DNA from: Evernia prunastri
Lineage: Eukaryota > Ascomycota > Lecanoromycetes > Lecanorales > Parmeliaceae
Length of the DNA stretch: 64,000 nt
Direction: 5' to 3'
Assembly (NCBI GenBank): GCA_003184365.1
Contig: NKYR01000010.1
Span: forward strand, 62,001 to 126,000
In this document: one piece after another, positions 47,335-60,302 of the stretch
How positions within the stretch are numbered: the stretch's first letter is position 1
Layout of the letters: the number at the start of each line of letters is the position of its first letter
Translations under genes and position numbers: made by a program
The notes under the pieces: generated by a model
Told to the model about the DNA's origin: nothing
Database searches by the model: none
The model's input: the letters and a program-made list of their open reading frames with translations, nothing else

Positions 47335-50300
47335 ATGGCGCCTCTTCCTTCTTCTAGTGGCCGCCGCGCTTTCAATACCCGAAGCAGATCTAATCGGAGG
47401 TCTGATCCACAGATATCTTCTGCCGAAAGTCCCTCCATAGGTGAAACACGATCGTCGAAACGTCGAAAATACATACCGGCTGGTCCTAGCGGCGGTGGCC
47501 GGTACGAGACACCTGAAGGAACAGAGCTGGCAGTCGGAGGAACAGGCCTGGGAAGCTACACTCACAGTGGATCAAGGGGGAGACTAGGGCGCGAAAAGGT
47601 AGCCAACGGGGTGCAACCAGTCGAATCCCCACGTCCGCGTCGCGAAAGTCGAAGAGAACGTGTTCCAGCAAGACCTCGGTTCAGCTCTGCCGCTGCTGCA
47701 GCAGCCGCAGTGGTACATGGCGATGGGTTCAAGCCGAGAGAAGAAAGAAGCTGGGACGAGTTCCATCCTGATCTGGATATTGGCACACTTTTCCCCGTCT
47801 TCAGCGCAAATGAGGTTGATGGGATCAGAAAACCTGCACCAAATTCTTCGTCCGACGCCAGAAATGACAGTCCAACTCTTGGAGAAGTTACCAAACAATT
47901 TGCGACAGAGGGTGAGGATGCACAAATAAACCGCAACCTCCACGATATCAATTCTGCCGCACCTGGAGCCGTAAATGCAACTCCCAAGCGACGCCCAGGA
48001 CGCCCCCCTCGCCGAGTGGACTCGATGCTGAAAGGAATTGGTACACCCGAAGTCCCCAAGGTCATTCCTCTTCCTGGCTTCAACCCCCGGGAAAAGCTGA
48101 CGCTGCCGAAACCTTCGTTCCGCCGCTTGGATCCTTTCCTCAAATACGAGCAGAAGCATGTTGAAAAGCTTAATTATGTAGACCGATCTATGGCAAATGT
48201 GGGATACCAGGAGGGCGAAATATGGATTCGGCCGGAGAAGAAGTTGATCCGCGTGACTGAGGGAAATATCGAAGAAGACTTGGACATGGCCACTGGGGAC
48301 AAGAATGAGGGCGAGAGCAACTCAGCTATCGGTAGTGCCGTAGTTGGTCGGGTCGAATATGACATGGATGAGCAAGACAATATCTGGCTCGAGGCCCACA
48401 ATGTTCATAGAAAAGAGGATGGAGTCGAGGCGATCAAGCCTGCAATCTTTGAGATCACAATGACGAAGATCGAGAAGGAATGGCATGCTCTCGAGAAAAG
48501 AATTCCAAAGCCAAATCCGAAACCCCCGCAGACACATCGCCCACGTTCTAGCTCTGCTGCCGCGGTCAATGGTGAGACTGGCGCCCTTGGAGAAGAGCAA
48601 GACACCAAGTGCGCAATCTGTGATGACGGCGACTGTGAAAATACGAATGCGATCGTCTTTTGTGACGGCTGCGACCTAGCTGTGCATCAAGAGTGCTATG
48701 GAGTGCCTTTCATACCCGAAGGGCAGTGGCTATGTCGAAAGTGTCAATTGATCGGCCGCGGGACTCCTACATGTATCTTCTGCCCAAACACAGACGGAGC
48801 TTTCAAGCAGACGAATGCCTCTAGATGGTCTCATCTATTGTGCGCAATCTGGATCCCTGAAGTCTCCATAGGCAATAATACCTTCATGGAGCCGGTAATG
48901 GACGTTGAGAAAGTCCCAAAGGCTAGATGGAAGCTAACGTGTTATATTTGTCGACAGAGAATGGGTGCCTGTGTACAGTGTGGGAACAAGAATTGCTATA
49001 TTGCATTCCATGTTACCTGCGCTAGGAGGGCTAGGCTCTTCCTCAAGATGAAGTCGACGCATGGCGGACCGGCAAGTATCGACGCGAGTGTACTCAAGGC
49101 CTTCTGTGACAAACATGTTCCAGCCGACTGGCGTAGAGAGCACGACGTTGATAATGCAACCAGAGACGCATTGGACTTCTATCGACGCACGATGCGTGGT
49201 AGAATTTGGGCAGACAGCCAACAGTCTGCACTGACAATGGGCGCATCACAAACGCAAGACGTACATGTTCCAGAGCTGACGGAAGAACCTTCGAATGCCA
49301 AGCTTACACTCACTCTTAACTCCAAAAAGCGGAAACTCAATCAGCCGCCGAAGGTCGTGTGGAGGCTACCTTCCGGCGCACCAGTCATACCGCAAGCGGT
49401 GTATAATACAGTGGAAGCCTCTCTACAGCGATTCGCGATCCGAAAACGAAAGGAATTTGCTGCTGAAGCATGCAAATATTGGACACTTAAAAGAGAGTCT
49501 CGGAGAGGCGCCGCTTTGTTAAAGAGGTTGCAATTGCAGATGGAAACCTTCTCGTCGATGGAGATCACACGTCGCAACTTTGTTGGCATGGGAGCAGCTG
49601 GCGGGGTGCGACTGCAGAGGCGTATCGATTTTGCGGAGCAGCTCCTGCAAGAGGTCGACAAAATAAGACATCTGAGCAGCCTGATTAAGGAAAAAGAGAA
49701 GCTAAAGCTTGATGATGTGAAGGTTTTGAAAGAAATCGTTAATATTGTTTACTTCCCGATCACACCAATACTGTGGCCAATCTTGGAAAAGGCCCAACTG
49801 TAAGTCCTCCACTTGCTTATACTAATCGTACCTGTGCTAATTTCTCTTGATCAGGCTTGATGGCAGAGGCGTATTCCGGAAAGGCTTTGCGGACCTTGAG
49901 AAGTGTTTGAGCAGACGTGGTTATACGTCAGTCGAAGCCTTCTCCGAAAAATTCAGTGACGTGGTCAAGGCTGCACTAGACCCGTCTCCTACAGTCGACG
50001 CAGCCGAGGGCCAGCCACATACTAATGGCGAAGGCTTGTCCAAAGACTTGATCGCTGACCACAAAGCCAAGAAGATACTTGCAAACAGAATAGTCAAGGC
50101 CGTCAAAGGTCCACTCGAAGATGCGATGCGAAAGGAAAGTGAACTTTCAGGCAGGCCCCACGAAAAAGAGCTTCGCGACTTGGAGCGGCTACTCGAAGCA
50201 AGCGTACGTTCTCGCCGCGATTCAAGGAATGGATCGCAGCTCGGCGATGGGGGAGCTGATCCTCTACAGCAACGGGAATCAATCAGCGAAGGTAGTTCTG

Positions 50301-50860
50301 ATGAGAAGAGTGCTAGTGGTTCCAGTCACAATGCCGGAAACCTCGGCGGTATTCATATCGACCCCACCATCACCCATGCATCTCACAGAGAGCAGGCAAC
50401 TGCCTCAAAATCAGCCAAGCATAAAGGTCATCGTCAACAGCCCACTCCAGAGTCTATACCACCAACAAACGGCGCGGCTAGTGATGGCCGCACATCAAGC
50501 TGTAATGCCGATGATCATGCATCCCACCAAATAAGCAGGGATACCCCCCCAGAACCAGTAACGCCGCCGTTGAGCTCTGAGGGTCATTCCCAACAACTTT
50601 CACATGGCGGTATCCCATGGTACATGGAATGCTTTGACCCAATAGGCACGACTATCGAAGAGGAGCGGTGGAAAGGAAGGGAGCTTGTGCGAGGCATGAG
50701 CGAGGACTTGAGTGATATGGATGAAGAGGAGCTCTCAGGGCTAGTGGAGCCTGATGAAGCTGAGGTTGGAGGCGATTCGGCACGACAGCACGTGGCAAAA
50801 AAGGCTGCCAAGAATCGCAAGGCTGTCAAAAAGGGAAGGAGAAGGCGGAACTTTTTCTGA
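47335..50860 (+). CDS. nto1: Nto1-like PHD/extended-PHD protein of the NuA3 acetyltransferase complex
   Basis: Exons 47335-49799 and 49855-50860 encode 1156 aa; ATG at 47335. An EPL1-like segment (around residues 278-400, YVDRSMANVGY to WLEAHN) precedes a PHD finger (CAICDDGDCENTNAIVFCDG, about 426-472) and an extended PHD (CIFCPNTDGAFKQTN to FCDKHVPADW, about 481-592). This PHD-zinc knuckle-PHD arrangement is shared by Nto1, Jade and BRPF proteins; no bromodomain is seen, as in fungal Nto1. Nto1 bridges Sas3 and Yng1 in the H3K14 acetyltransferase NuA3 and reads histone H3. The C-terminus is acidic, then ends in a basic KKAAKNRKAVKKGRRRR stretch, probably nuclear targeting. Confidence 0.9.
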
Positions 50861-51375
50861 TTTTATGTGAGGCGGCTCAGGATCGTGACTCTTTTAGAGT
50901 GTGAGGGAAGGTTGGCGCAGGAGATAAGGCGTGCTCGTTGCATCTCGAAATTGTTTTTCAAGGTTATATCACTACGTGGCTGTGGCATCAGCTCTGTATC
51001 ATATAGTCTTGATCTTCGTGCATGCCTAGAAAGCATTTGTAAATCAATATTAATTCAGTCTCTACCTTACACGCTCCACCTCGTCCATCTGTACTTCGGG
51101 ATACCTTGAGCAGGCAAGGGCCAGGGCTAGGCCGGGTTCAGTTAGCCTTGGCGCTAATCTAGCGCGCATTTTCTAAGAAAATTGAGAGTCGCGAGAGTCT
51201 TTCTTCCATCAACACCGAACAACACCGACCTCTTCAACAATCACCGTTGCTGCTCATCAAAGACGTTACACCTCATTTTCTCTACACACTTCAAAGATTC
51301 GTAGCCGCCGGTTCCTTCGAAGAGCAAACTTCTATACTACCTCATCTTCATTTACGTCCCAACTCGCTGATCGCA
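50861..51375. promoter_or_regulatory. Intergenic region upstream of the SR protein gene
   Basis: A 515-base gap with the nto1 3' UTR followed by the C/T-rich leader of the RRM gene. No gene is apparent. Confidence 0.45.
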
Positions 51376-52496
51376 ATGGCAACTATGGATTATGAGCAAG
51401 AGAATGGTCGCTACGACAGTATGTCAAGTCTCATCACTCGCTCTTACCTTTTACTTTCAGTTCTCCTCTCTACTGTATGGAGAGATGTAGCTGACGATGC
51501 TTCTTAGATGACGAATCACGCTACGAACGTGACCGAAGCGCTTCACCTCGCCCAAAGCGTGACGATGATTACCCTGTGAAGCGTGAGGACACCTATCGTG
51601 GAGGTCGTGATAGAAGCGCCTCTCCAAATGGCCGTATGGATTCTCGGTATGGTGCTCAATAATCGAAGTGTAACTGTCGACCCCTGGTTGACGGTCAATA
51701 TAGTGGTCCACCTCCTGAGCGTAATCACGATGACCGCGAATCGGGCGCCCGCAACCCAGGCTCAAACCTCTTCGTCACTGGCATTCATCCTCGTCTGTCG
51801 GAGGCAGAAGTCTCTCGTCTTTTCGAGAAGTATGGCAATGTTGAAGGTTGTTCGATCATGAAAGACCCTCATACCCAAGAGTCTCGTGGGTTTGGGTTCG
51901 TCAAGATGGTCACTGCGGAGGAGGCCGATGCTGCCAAGGACGGGCTTCAGGGTGAGAATATCGAAGGTCGGACTCTAAGCATTGAAAAAGCTAGGCGTGC
52001 TCGTCCTAGGACTCCGACTCCTGGAAAGTACTTTGGCCCGCCAAAGCGAGGTTGGTATCCCCAGTATCTTACAAAACTTTAGAACTGATTTTGATATGTA
52101 GAAGACGACTTCCGTGGTCCACCACGTGGTGGCCGCTTCGATCGCTTCGATGATCGTCGCGGTGGTGGTGGTGGGTACCGTGGATATGGCGGTGGCCGTT
52201 ACGATGACAGCTATCGTGGATCTTCTCGATACGATGATCGTGAGCGTCGCTCGTATGGACGTCGTGATGACTATGGTTCCCGAGGCATCGACCGGTATGC
52301 ATCAGGCGGGCGCGACGATCGTTACAGCAGCAGCCGGGGTGACGACTACCGTGGTGGCAGTGACTCCTATGCTGGTCGAGATGGTGGGCGCTCACATGCT
52401 GCGTACGGCGATGCTCCCTCGAGAGAGACTCGGGACTCGTACGGTGGAGGTAGAGACCAAGACTACCGTTCTGACGATAGGTACTCCCGTCGATGA
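51376..52496 (+). CDS. Transformer-2-like SR RNA-binding protein
   Basis: Exons 51376-51418, 51508-51646, 51704-52050 and 52102-52496 encode 307 aa. The N-terminus has RS-like blocks (ERDRSASPRPKRDDD, GGRDRSASPNGR). One RRM at about residues 80-155 has RNP2 (LFVTGI) and RNP1 (RGFGFVKM). A linker RPRTPTPGKYFGPPKR follows, a hallmark of Tra2-type proteins. The C-terminus is Arg/Gly/Tyr/Asp-rich (RGG/DRY repeats), prone to methylation and condensation. It likely regulates splicing in the nucleus. Four short exons in a small gene of this type are common, and such genes often regulate their own splicing; nothing here proves that. Confidence 0.9.
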
Positions 52497-54382
52497 ATTG
52501 CGGTCCGCTAATCCACTCAAGGTGCGGAGCGCTCTGCCAAATAATGCGCCCAAACCTGTCAAGCGGTTTCGAAGGTTCAGAATTAGAGGTCTCAGTACAC
52601 GGCGAAGATGGCTCATGCGATTTCTGGTTGTGTTTCTCTAGGCATACGGCAGGTCCTGTCGATGCTTTCAGCATGGCTTTGCTTCCAGCATTATCATCGG
52701 AGGCGGCACAGCGATAAGGATTTCCTTCAGATCAAAAGTCTCGGCATCATTTATTTTCCTTCGATTCGGTTGAGGTTAGGATCATATGCGGAGACGGCAT
52801 TTCGGCTTCATCTACCAAACTGTACTGGCTGGAGCTCTGATCAGCGGTCGACGGAACAGCAAGGTTTTCATTTCAAACTTGAGGCTCGCATCGGCATCTG
52901 GCGCGTCCGAAGCTCCTTCCACAGAGATCATCATCCTAATCAGCTTGCTCATCAAATTGTAACACTATCGCCCTTCAGCTCCGCCTGCTCCAGCTTCCTC
53001 TTGCACGTAACGACCAGCAGGTATAAGCTACGGTCGACTCAACCATGCAATTCTACCATACACAAGTGAAATCAATAGTCCATCTTTATCAATGCTGTAA
53101 TCTCGCCAAGACACTCATACGGTCGTCATCACACACGCAGTAATCGCCTACAAGGTCAAGTACGCCGAGAGACTACGACGGCTTCATAGTATCACTGGGT
53201 CGTAAGCGGGCATGTCACGACAGGGCAACGCCGGCAACACCTTGCAATCATGCAATATAGACAGATGGACTGGAAGTAGGTGAGCTTTCAGACATCAAGC
53301 CTGTCTTACCGGTCATACTTCCCTGACGATTACCTCGCAATCACGATCCTAATGCTTACGGGAAATTTTCTCTTAGTGACATCTAACCGAGACAAGACGG
53401 CAAAAATGGAACAAGCCTGGCCCAGACTAGGTCTCGCATCAGTGGTGAAGCATCCACTTATTGTTGCGCCATTGCCGCCCATCTACGTTCTGAGTATAAA
53501 GGAGTTGAAGGGGCAGATCTGCTCCCATGTCTGACGCAAGCGTAGGAATATTTCCCTTGAAAGGGCTAGTCTGCGACCTCGCGCTTGTAAAGCAGCATGC
53601 AGTGTTTTTCGTCCTTTGTTCTCACCAATGCTCGACTACGTTGCTCCACACGATCTCTGGACGGGTGCCCTATAAAGCTCTAGAAAGCTTGAGCCAACCA
53701 ATGGCTCGTTCAAATGTTCCATTTTCGCACGATCTACACTCCCAAACGGGTAAGTCGTCTTCAACAGCATCAATTGTAGAGCACGAAGCAGGGTGAGCTC
53801 TACAATTCACTATACGCATCTATCAGGCGGTTTGCCTCATATATCCAGTGCTTGACGGAGTAGATAGGCTCAATAGACAGACACAAAAGATCAATAGGAG
53901 ATTCGCTTGAAAGCCATTATACAAAAAAGTAGAGTAAATGAATGACTGAGTGACTGAGTGACTTGAGTGTCATGCCATTTGGATGTCAATCTGGTTAACA
54001 GTAGAGTGACTTAGCGGCTTGGCACAGAAATGTGACTCGAAACCGCTCGAAACCGTAGCCTGATCCGTTTCCATGAAGACGACTCATCTTGCACCTCGCA
54101 CCCAGCACTTGAAGCACATACTGTCAAATCTGTCCAGATAATCTCTTTAGAGACTAGGTGTATTCATGTCTCGAGAGATCATCATCACTACCGCATCCGG
54201 AGCTTCTCACCCAGCGCTATTATAACGGGCTAATTCATCAACCATTCGACTGACATTCTTTGTCCTTCGACCATTCTTTTACCCTTACCCTGATTACGGT
54301 ACGGAAGCAACCAAGAGTACCAATCCTCTTATTCCATCTGATTCCCTCCCACAATCCAAAACTTCAACACCTCACGGCAAAC
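52497..54382. other. Intergenic region between the SR protein and mex67 genes
   Basis: A 1.9-kb gap. The open frame at 52608-53069 is the longest here but shows no recognised family. The right part carries the mex67 promoter and leader. Confidence 0.45.
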
Positions 54383-56674
54383 ATGCTTCAACAGCCTCCA
54401 CCACCTACCGGCCCTCGGACTTCAGGACGCCTCCCAAGCAGAGGGGGCATACAAAAGCGCAACGCCACCCCTGCACGAGTGGATAAGGATGGGGATCTAG
54501 TAATGGGCCAAGCAGTTACAAATGGTCGAACCAGGGGCCGTGAACGTAGCACCGCCATAAGAGGATCGGCGCAGACGCGGAAGAGTGGCATATCTGATCA
54601 ACTTGCTTCAAGAACATCGCGGCCGAGTCGGACGGGAGTCGATCCTTCAGCAATACAGAAAGCCGTCCTGCGAGGCATGGGCTCCAGTGAGACAGCGCCA
54701 AGAGGACCAAGATCTAGCTTGAGAAATGTACGAGGAAGAGGAAGTAACCGATCCGCAGACGAAGCATGGGACCAGATCACGGTTAAAGGGTTCAAGCAGA
54801 GCAAAGCTGCTGCAAACCCAGGTGGTGGAATATCTGAACTTATTGCATTTTTGGAACGAAAAGCGACCCACCCGGATGCTCCAGAAACGGTAAAGATAAA
54901 GAAGGTATGTTTGACATTGCATTCCGCCAGGCAACAGCGACACCAACACTCAAAACTCTCCGGTCCGCCCTCGTTTCAAGCCAAGCTCTCAGAACGACGA
55001 CCGAGATTCTACGCTACCGCCTTTGGGTGACTTGCAACTTCAAGGTTATATGCCTTGCTAACGTTGTCTAGTCGCGGCTTGAGGGTGACGTCCTGATCAT
55101 ATCAGTACGGCCAGAAGATACCTCTAAGCTTGAGAGACTCAACAATTTCCAATTTGCCGGAGCTACGCTCGCCATCGAGGTTTCTCTCAGGAAAGCATCT
55201 GAACCACTAGCGAGCAACGCAGATTCCGAAACGCCTAATACTATCAACGTCCTGAAGTCTGTTCTTAGCCGGCGTTACAATACAGATGCAAAACTCCTGG
55301 ATCTGTCGCAACTCGGGACCGACCCCGAACTCGTCAACATTGGCATGTTCAGCACAACCTCCCGGGAATCGAAGTTTTTCCCGGCGCTCATGAAGATCTG
55401 TGATAGCATCTTCACCACCGCGCATGCCAAGGAGGAGGCCATCGTCAGCGTTTCGCTGGCCAATAATGCCCTGACCACTGTAGCCTCCGTCACTACACTT
55501 TCGCAGACATTTCCAGCACTCAAAAACCTCGACCTTTCGAATAACAAGCTGAAGAACCTCACCGCACTTGAAGGATGGCGATGGAAGTTTCGCAAGCTCG
55601 ACCAACTGATACTTACCGGAAATCCTATTGAGACGGACGTACCTACATATAAAGAGGACATCATGAGATGGTATCCTACCCTCACTACTCTCAACACAAT
55701 CCAAGTAAGATCTTTAGAGGATGCTAGAGCTGCGGTGAACGGCAAATTGCCGATTCCGATCCTTGGGCCCAGCTTTCGAGACGAAGCAGCTATTAGCGAA
55801 ACTTTCATCAAGCAATTTTTTACTGCCTACGATGGAGATCGCGCCGCCCTGGTCAATGGATATTACGATGCCCAATCCACTTTCTCTATCAGCATCAACG
55901 TTTCTGCTCCCCACACCGTTGAAACCGTGAATCAGAAACTTCCTGACTGGGAAGCATACCTCAGAAAGAGCCGAAACCTCACGAAGATCACGCACCCGCC
56001 GAGTCGAATGTCACGCCTATACACAGGTACAGAGAGTATCAGAGATGGTTTCGCGACGCTGCCCGTCACTCGTCATCCCGACATAATGGCTGAGCCGCAG
56101 AAGTGGTGTGTCGAGTGTCACACCGTGCCAGGCTTACCAGACCCGACCGGGCAATCATCAAGTGGCGTTGGTGGGCTCATGGTCATGGTGCATGGAGAGT
56201 TTGCGGAAATGGATGTTTCAACCGGTCAATCAACAGCGATACGAAGTTTTGACCGTACCTTTGTCTTGGGGCCAGGAGGAGGGGTTGGAGGCATTCGGGT
56301 TGCGTGTGATACGTTAGTCTTGAGGCAGTATGGAGGCCATGAGGCGTGGCGTCCTGAACTAGAGGGCAATGCCCCCATTCCAACAGCACCAGCACAACAT
56401 CAGATCAATGTGCCGGCAGGATTCGCATTATCTGGGCCTGGCAAAACGGAGGAGCAGGTGCAGAAGGAGGTGCTAGCGGTGGAGCTGAGCAAAGGCACAG
56501 GGATGACATTAGAATTCTCGGGGTTGTGCTTGGAACAATGTGGGTGGAATTTAGAAGGAGCGGCAGCATCATTTGAGCAAGCCAAGGTTTGTCTGCGTGC
56601 CCTCGTCACATGAAATGTCATACTTATACGATCGTCCCCAGGCGACTTTACCGGCAGAGGCTTTTGTTACATGA
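54383..56674 (+). CDS. mex67: Mex67 mRNA export receptor
   Basis: Exons 54383-54904, 55072-56586 and 56642-56674 encode 689 aa; the last exon adds only ATLPAEAFVT. A basic Arg/Gly-rich N-terminus binds RNA in the family. An RRM-like fold follows (about 170-250), then leucine-rich repeats (about 300-365, LKNLDLSNNKLKNLTALEGW), the NTF2-like domain (about 415-590, SETFIKQFFTAYDGDRAALV) that pairs with Mtr2, and a C-terminal TAP-C/UBA domain (FSGLCLEQCGWNLEGAAASF) that binds FG nucleoporins. The first intron is 167 nt, the longest intron in the window's confidently modelled genes; retention would truncate the protein 42 codons after exon 1. Confidence 0.93.
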
Positions 56675-57915
56675 TGGGGATTCGGCAGAGTTTAGGGAGT
56701 ATATGGTTGAGGTGGCAGAAAGGTTACAGATATGGCTCTTATGGCATGGCTAGGTGTCGAACAATTCCATGACATTTTCCTACAGTTTTCCCTTCAGCTA
56801 TGGATGAAAGGCTAGAAGGCGGGCGGAAGTTGAAGAATGCTCTTGGAAGCAGGAGGCATTGTTGATGGGGAAGAAGAGTAGATAGAAGAGTCTACAATCT
56901 ATCTTGTTCTCTCCTCAACTTGATGATCATATGTAGTTATTGGAAGATGAGTAGGTAGCTAAGTTGAGTGTCAGTTGCGGGTTAAGAAAAATGTAAGGAA
57001 ATAGGTAGATTGGGCTTTTTCGTCTTACACCAATCATCCGAATTATCCGGATCATCACCAGGGACCCTGCAGCTATTTTTATAGGTTATATGTATGTAGG
57101 TTGTAAGTGGTAGTATGTATATGTAGGATTGATGTAGGTAGTATATAGTAGTATGTATGTTGAGATGCAAGGTCCCTTAGACCCCTGAGTAGATCCAACG
57201 CTGTATAAAAAAAAGTCTTATTTGGCAGACAGCCAATCGCATCGCAACGAGTCGATCCGAACTTGATGATCAATTTTGCATCTCCTAACATCCTTGTCTA
57301 AATTCTTCCAGTGTCCAGTGACTAGTTATTACTCCGGTGTCCTCTCCAATATAATACTCTACTCTATCCAATTAGTTGTCCAATATTCACACCACCACCT
57401 TAACTATTTAACTATCAAATCAATAATAATAGCAATCATAATAATAGGCAATAATCAATATAACGCCCTTCCTTCCATTTTATTATTCCCTCCCACACAA
57501 CTTGAATGCTGCTTGAGTCTACTACCCTTCCATCCTCCATCTTCCATCTTCAATCCCAGCACATCCTGACCTACTACCTATATCCTCCCAACATGATCGC
57601 CAATCCGTCGTGAAACCCCTCTCAGTCCACCTCAAACGCCTACTCCCTGCCAACGACCACCTACGAAGAATCACTCCATCGACACCCTGGCGTAGCGACT
57701 TGGATTCTTCATACTTCAATTACTCATACATCCATCCATCTCACCGCCCCTCTTCGTCGAGCACCGCGCCTCAAATACCTAGCCCATCCTGGGCTTACCC
57801 TCTCATTGCGCCTTGATTACTCCACATCCCTACAACACTGAGCCGCACATGCACTGCGACCTGCCTTTCCCTCTCGGATGAATCAGCCTACTGACCCCTC
57901 TCCACTCCTTTCAAA
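56675..57915. promoter_or_regulatory. Promoter and long leader of the Skt5-like gene
   Basis: A 1.24-kb gap. The part from about 57300 is AT-rich, then C/T-rich, and contains upstream ATGs: short ORFs at 57591-57611 and 57849-57881, and an ORF at 57878-57946 that overlaps the main start out of frame. Confidence 0.5.
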
Positions 57916-57946
57916 ATGGCCACACGTCCAACCTTCATTGACCTGA
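57849..57946 (+). other. Two overlapping upstream ORFs before the Skt5-like start
   Basis: The first ORF, 57849-57881, encodes 10 residues and ends in TGA. Its stop overlaps the ATG of a second ORF (ATGA at 57878-57881) that runs to 57946 in another frame across the main ATG at 57916. Both upstream ATGs have C at -3, a poor context, so leaky scanning is likely. Confidence 0.45.
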
Positions 57947-60302
57947 GTTCCAAGTCTCACGATTCAATGCGTCATGGTATCCCAGTCCATGCTTCTGGTA
58001 CCTCATCTCCAAGGATGCAGCACTTTGCAGGCGACATACCCCCGGCGATGTCCCCGCTGGACATGTTTGCTATGCAAAGCCGACTTCTGGCGAAACAATT
58101 GGACGACAGTAAGAGGAATGGTAGGCGGGTCAGCAGGCTACCTCCACTCACGACTGGGGATCCAATCACGAAACAAAATTCCATGTACAACAGATCAAGG
58201 TCAGCAGAAACACAGAATGTGATACCAGGATCACCTCCAAGAGCTAGGGATGAAGATCATCCTGGAACAATGCCGGAGGTGGAGGACCCAGAGTTTCGAC
58301 CACAATCTTTCTACCCTCGAATGAGCACTATACCGTTAGTTGAAGACGAACCAGGATATCATGAAGGTCCTACACCAGATCTACCTTTCGTTACACCTGC
58401 GGAATTCAACCCAGTGCGGACTAACGACTATTTCGGCGCGGCAAGAATAAAGTCACCGGAACCCACAATTACGGCGGGAAGGAGCGCTGAGGCAGTAGAT
58501 CGAAACCCTTTCGTCTACCCGCCAGGCAATCCCGACCTCTTTTCTCGGCATGGGCCACAGCGTGAGATGTCTATCGCTTCAACCTCATCACCAGGATACA
58601 ATGCCTCGCTAGCACCACCAAAGTCGCCCCATGTACGTTATGCGGGAAGCATTAGGTCGATTCCACAGGACAGCTCGGACGATGAGTACAGTGCTTCCAC
58701 TGGTCGGTCTGGATTCTCCCAACACAGAAAAGACTCTTCAAGCAGTGGTTTTTCTGTCCCTCACTCGCCGTTTTCTCCTTTTGCACAAGCTCATGATCGA
58801 TCACCCTCTCTAAATTCTGAGTACTCCATCGGCGGCTCACGCCAGGTTCGCCCTACTTTCAATTTCTCAAGGCCGCTAAGCAGAGCCAGTCGGCCATCAA
58901 ACGACAACCCATCCCGGCAACCCTCTTTCGACAGCCGGCCGTCAATGGATGCCGTACGACCTCCTTTCAGCTCGGCATCTCGTCAGCCATCTTCTGATAG
59001 CCAGCCGTTTCTATTTGTGGACGATAATGTGCAAACGCCTGTTAGCACGGACAACGAGCAATTTCCCGACCCCCAAAATCCACTAGATGCCCCAGTGCCT
59101 TCCTATATCTACGCCAAATTCTCCCTGCCCCGTGGCAGGATGTTGCAGCGAGATTCGAAGGTCTTGCAGGATGATCGAATACCCGTCTTCGAGGGAAACC
59201 GGCCTCAAGTAACAACAAACATCCGTCCTAGCACACCGCTCACGAACAGACCCATGACACCTACACAGTCGCCAAATCCTAGCCTAGAGCTTCACAGATC
59301 TTCAGCACGCCATTCGTTTGACCAACGGCTTCAACATTCCACCCGTCCTCCGCACGAGCAAATTCCAAAAGGCTCACAGCGGCCCTCCTTTGAGCAGGCT
59401 TCAAGTGGCTCTCCTCGTGCTTCTATTGAGCAGAGATCAATTGGCTCTTCTGAGCAAACTCATAGGCCACCTCCGACTCCCGTCCAAAGTGACGCTCAGT
59501 CAGAATGCACTGCCTCTACTCGGTCAGGAAGCACCATCAAAGCGCGCCCTCGTGCCCCAGCTGCGTCCATGGAGCTAAGCCCGGAAGATCATTTGGCAAA
59601 GGGCATCGAGCTGCACGAGCGTGGGGCCGCCCGAGAATCTACCTACCACCTGCGCATTGCAGCGAGGCAGAATCTTCCAACCGGGATGCTGCTATATGCA
59701 CTGGCCTGTCGGCACGGGTGGGGCATGCGTCCCAACCAGCAAGAAGGCGTGCAATGGCTCCGCAAGGCCGCAGACTGCGCCAGCATAGAAATCGCAGTTG
59801 ATGAAGATAAGAATGGAAATCCGGCCGACGTTACGGAGCGTAAGACCAAGCGTGCACAGTTCGCATTGAGTATATACGAGCTTGGAGTCAGTCACATGAA
59901 CGGTTGGGGTATCGAACAAGACAAAACCCTCGCTTTGCGATGTTTTGAAATTGCAGGCAACTGGGGCGACGCGGATGCGATGGCGGAGGCTGGATTCTGC
60001 TACGCACAGGGCCAGGGTTGCAAGAAGGACTTGAAGAAGGCAGCTCATTACTATAGGATGGCGGAGGCGAAGGGCATGAGTATGGTCGGCAATAGCTGGT
60101 ATGTTTCTCTTAGCGACAACAAAAATGGCTACCCGCTTAACGTACGGACAGGATCTATAAACCTAAGTATGCGGAGGCGAGTGACAGTAACGAACACCAG
60201 GGGCGAAATGCGAAACAGACTACGCCGGAGAAAAAATCACGGGACAAGTCGAGGACGAGGACGATCTTTGGACGCAAGAAATCCGTTTCTGTCAAGCCTT
60301 GA
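57916..60302 (+). CDS. Skt5/Chs4-like Sel1-repeat protein
   Basis: Exons 57916-60098 and 60152-60302 encode 777 aa. The first 540 residues are Ser/Pro-rich and probably disordered. Sel1-like repeats occupy about 553-735: SPEDHLAKGIELHERGAARE, LYALACRHGWGMRPNQQEGV, YELGVSHMNGWGIEQDKTLA, GFCYAQGQGCKKDLKKAAHY. Splicing completes W-IYKPKYAEAS and a basic tail ending GRKKSVSVKP. Architecture matches the fungal activators of chitin synthase III (Skt5/Chs4 and relatives such as Shc1). A C-terminal CaaX box, present in yeast Skt5, is absent here, so it may be one of the Skt5-like paralogs. It would act at the plasma membrane or septum. The main ATG (AAAATGG) is in strong context behind upstream ORFs. 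Confidence 0.82.

Noticed and set aside
52608..53069. Plus-strand open frame of 153 codons downstream of the SR protein gene
   Set aside because: It has no domain I recognise and no start in good context; likely chance and 3' UTR.
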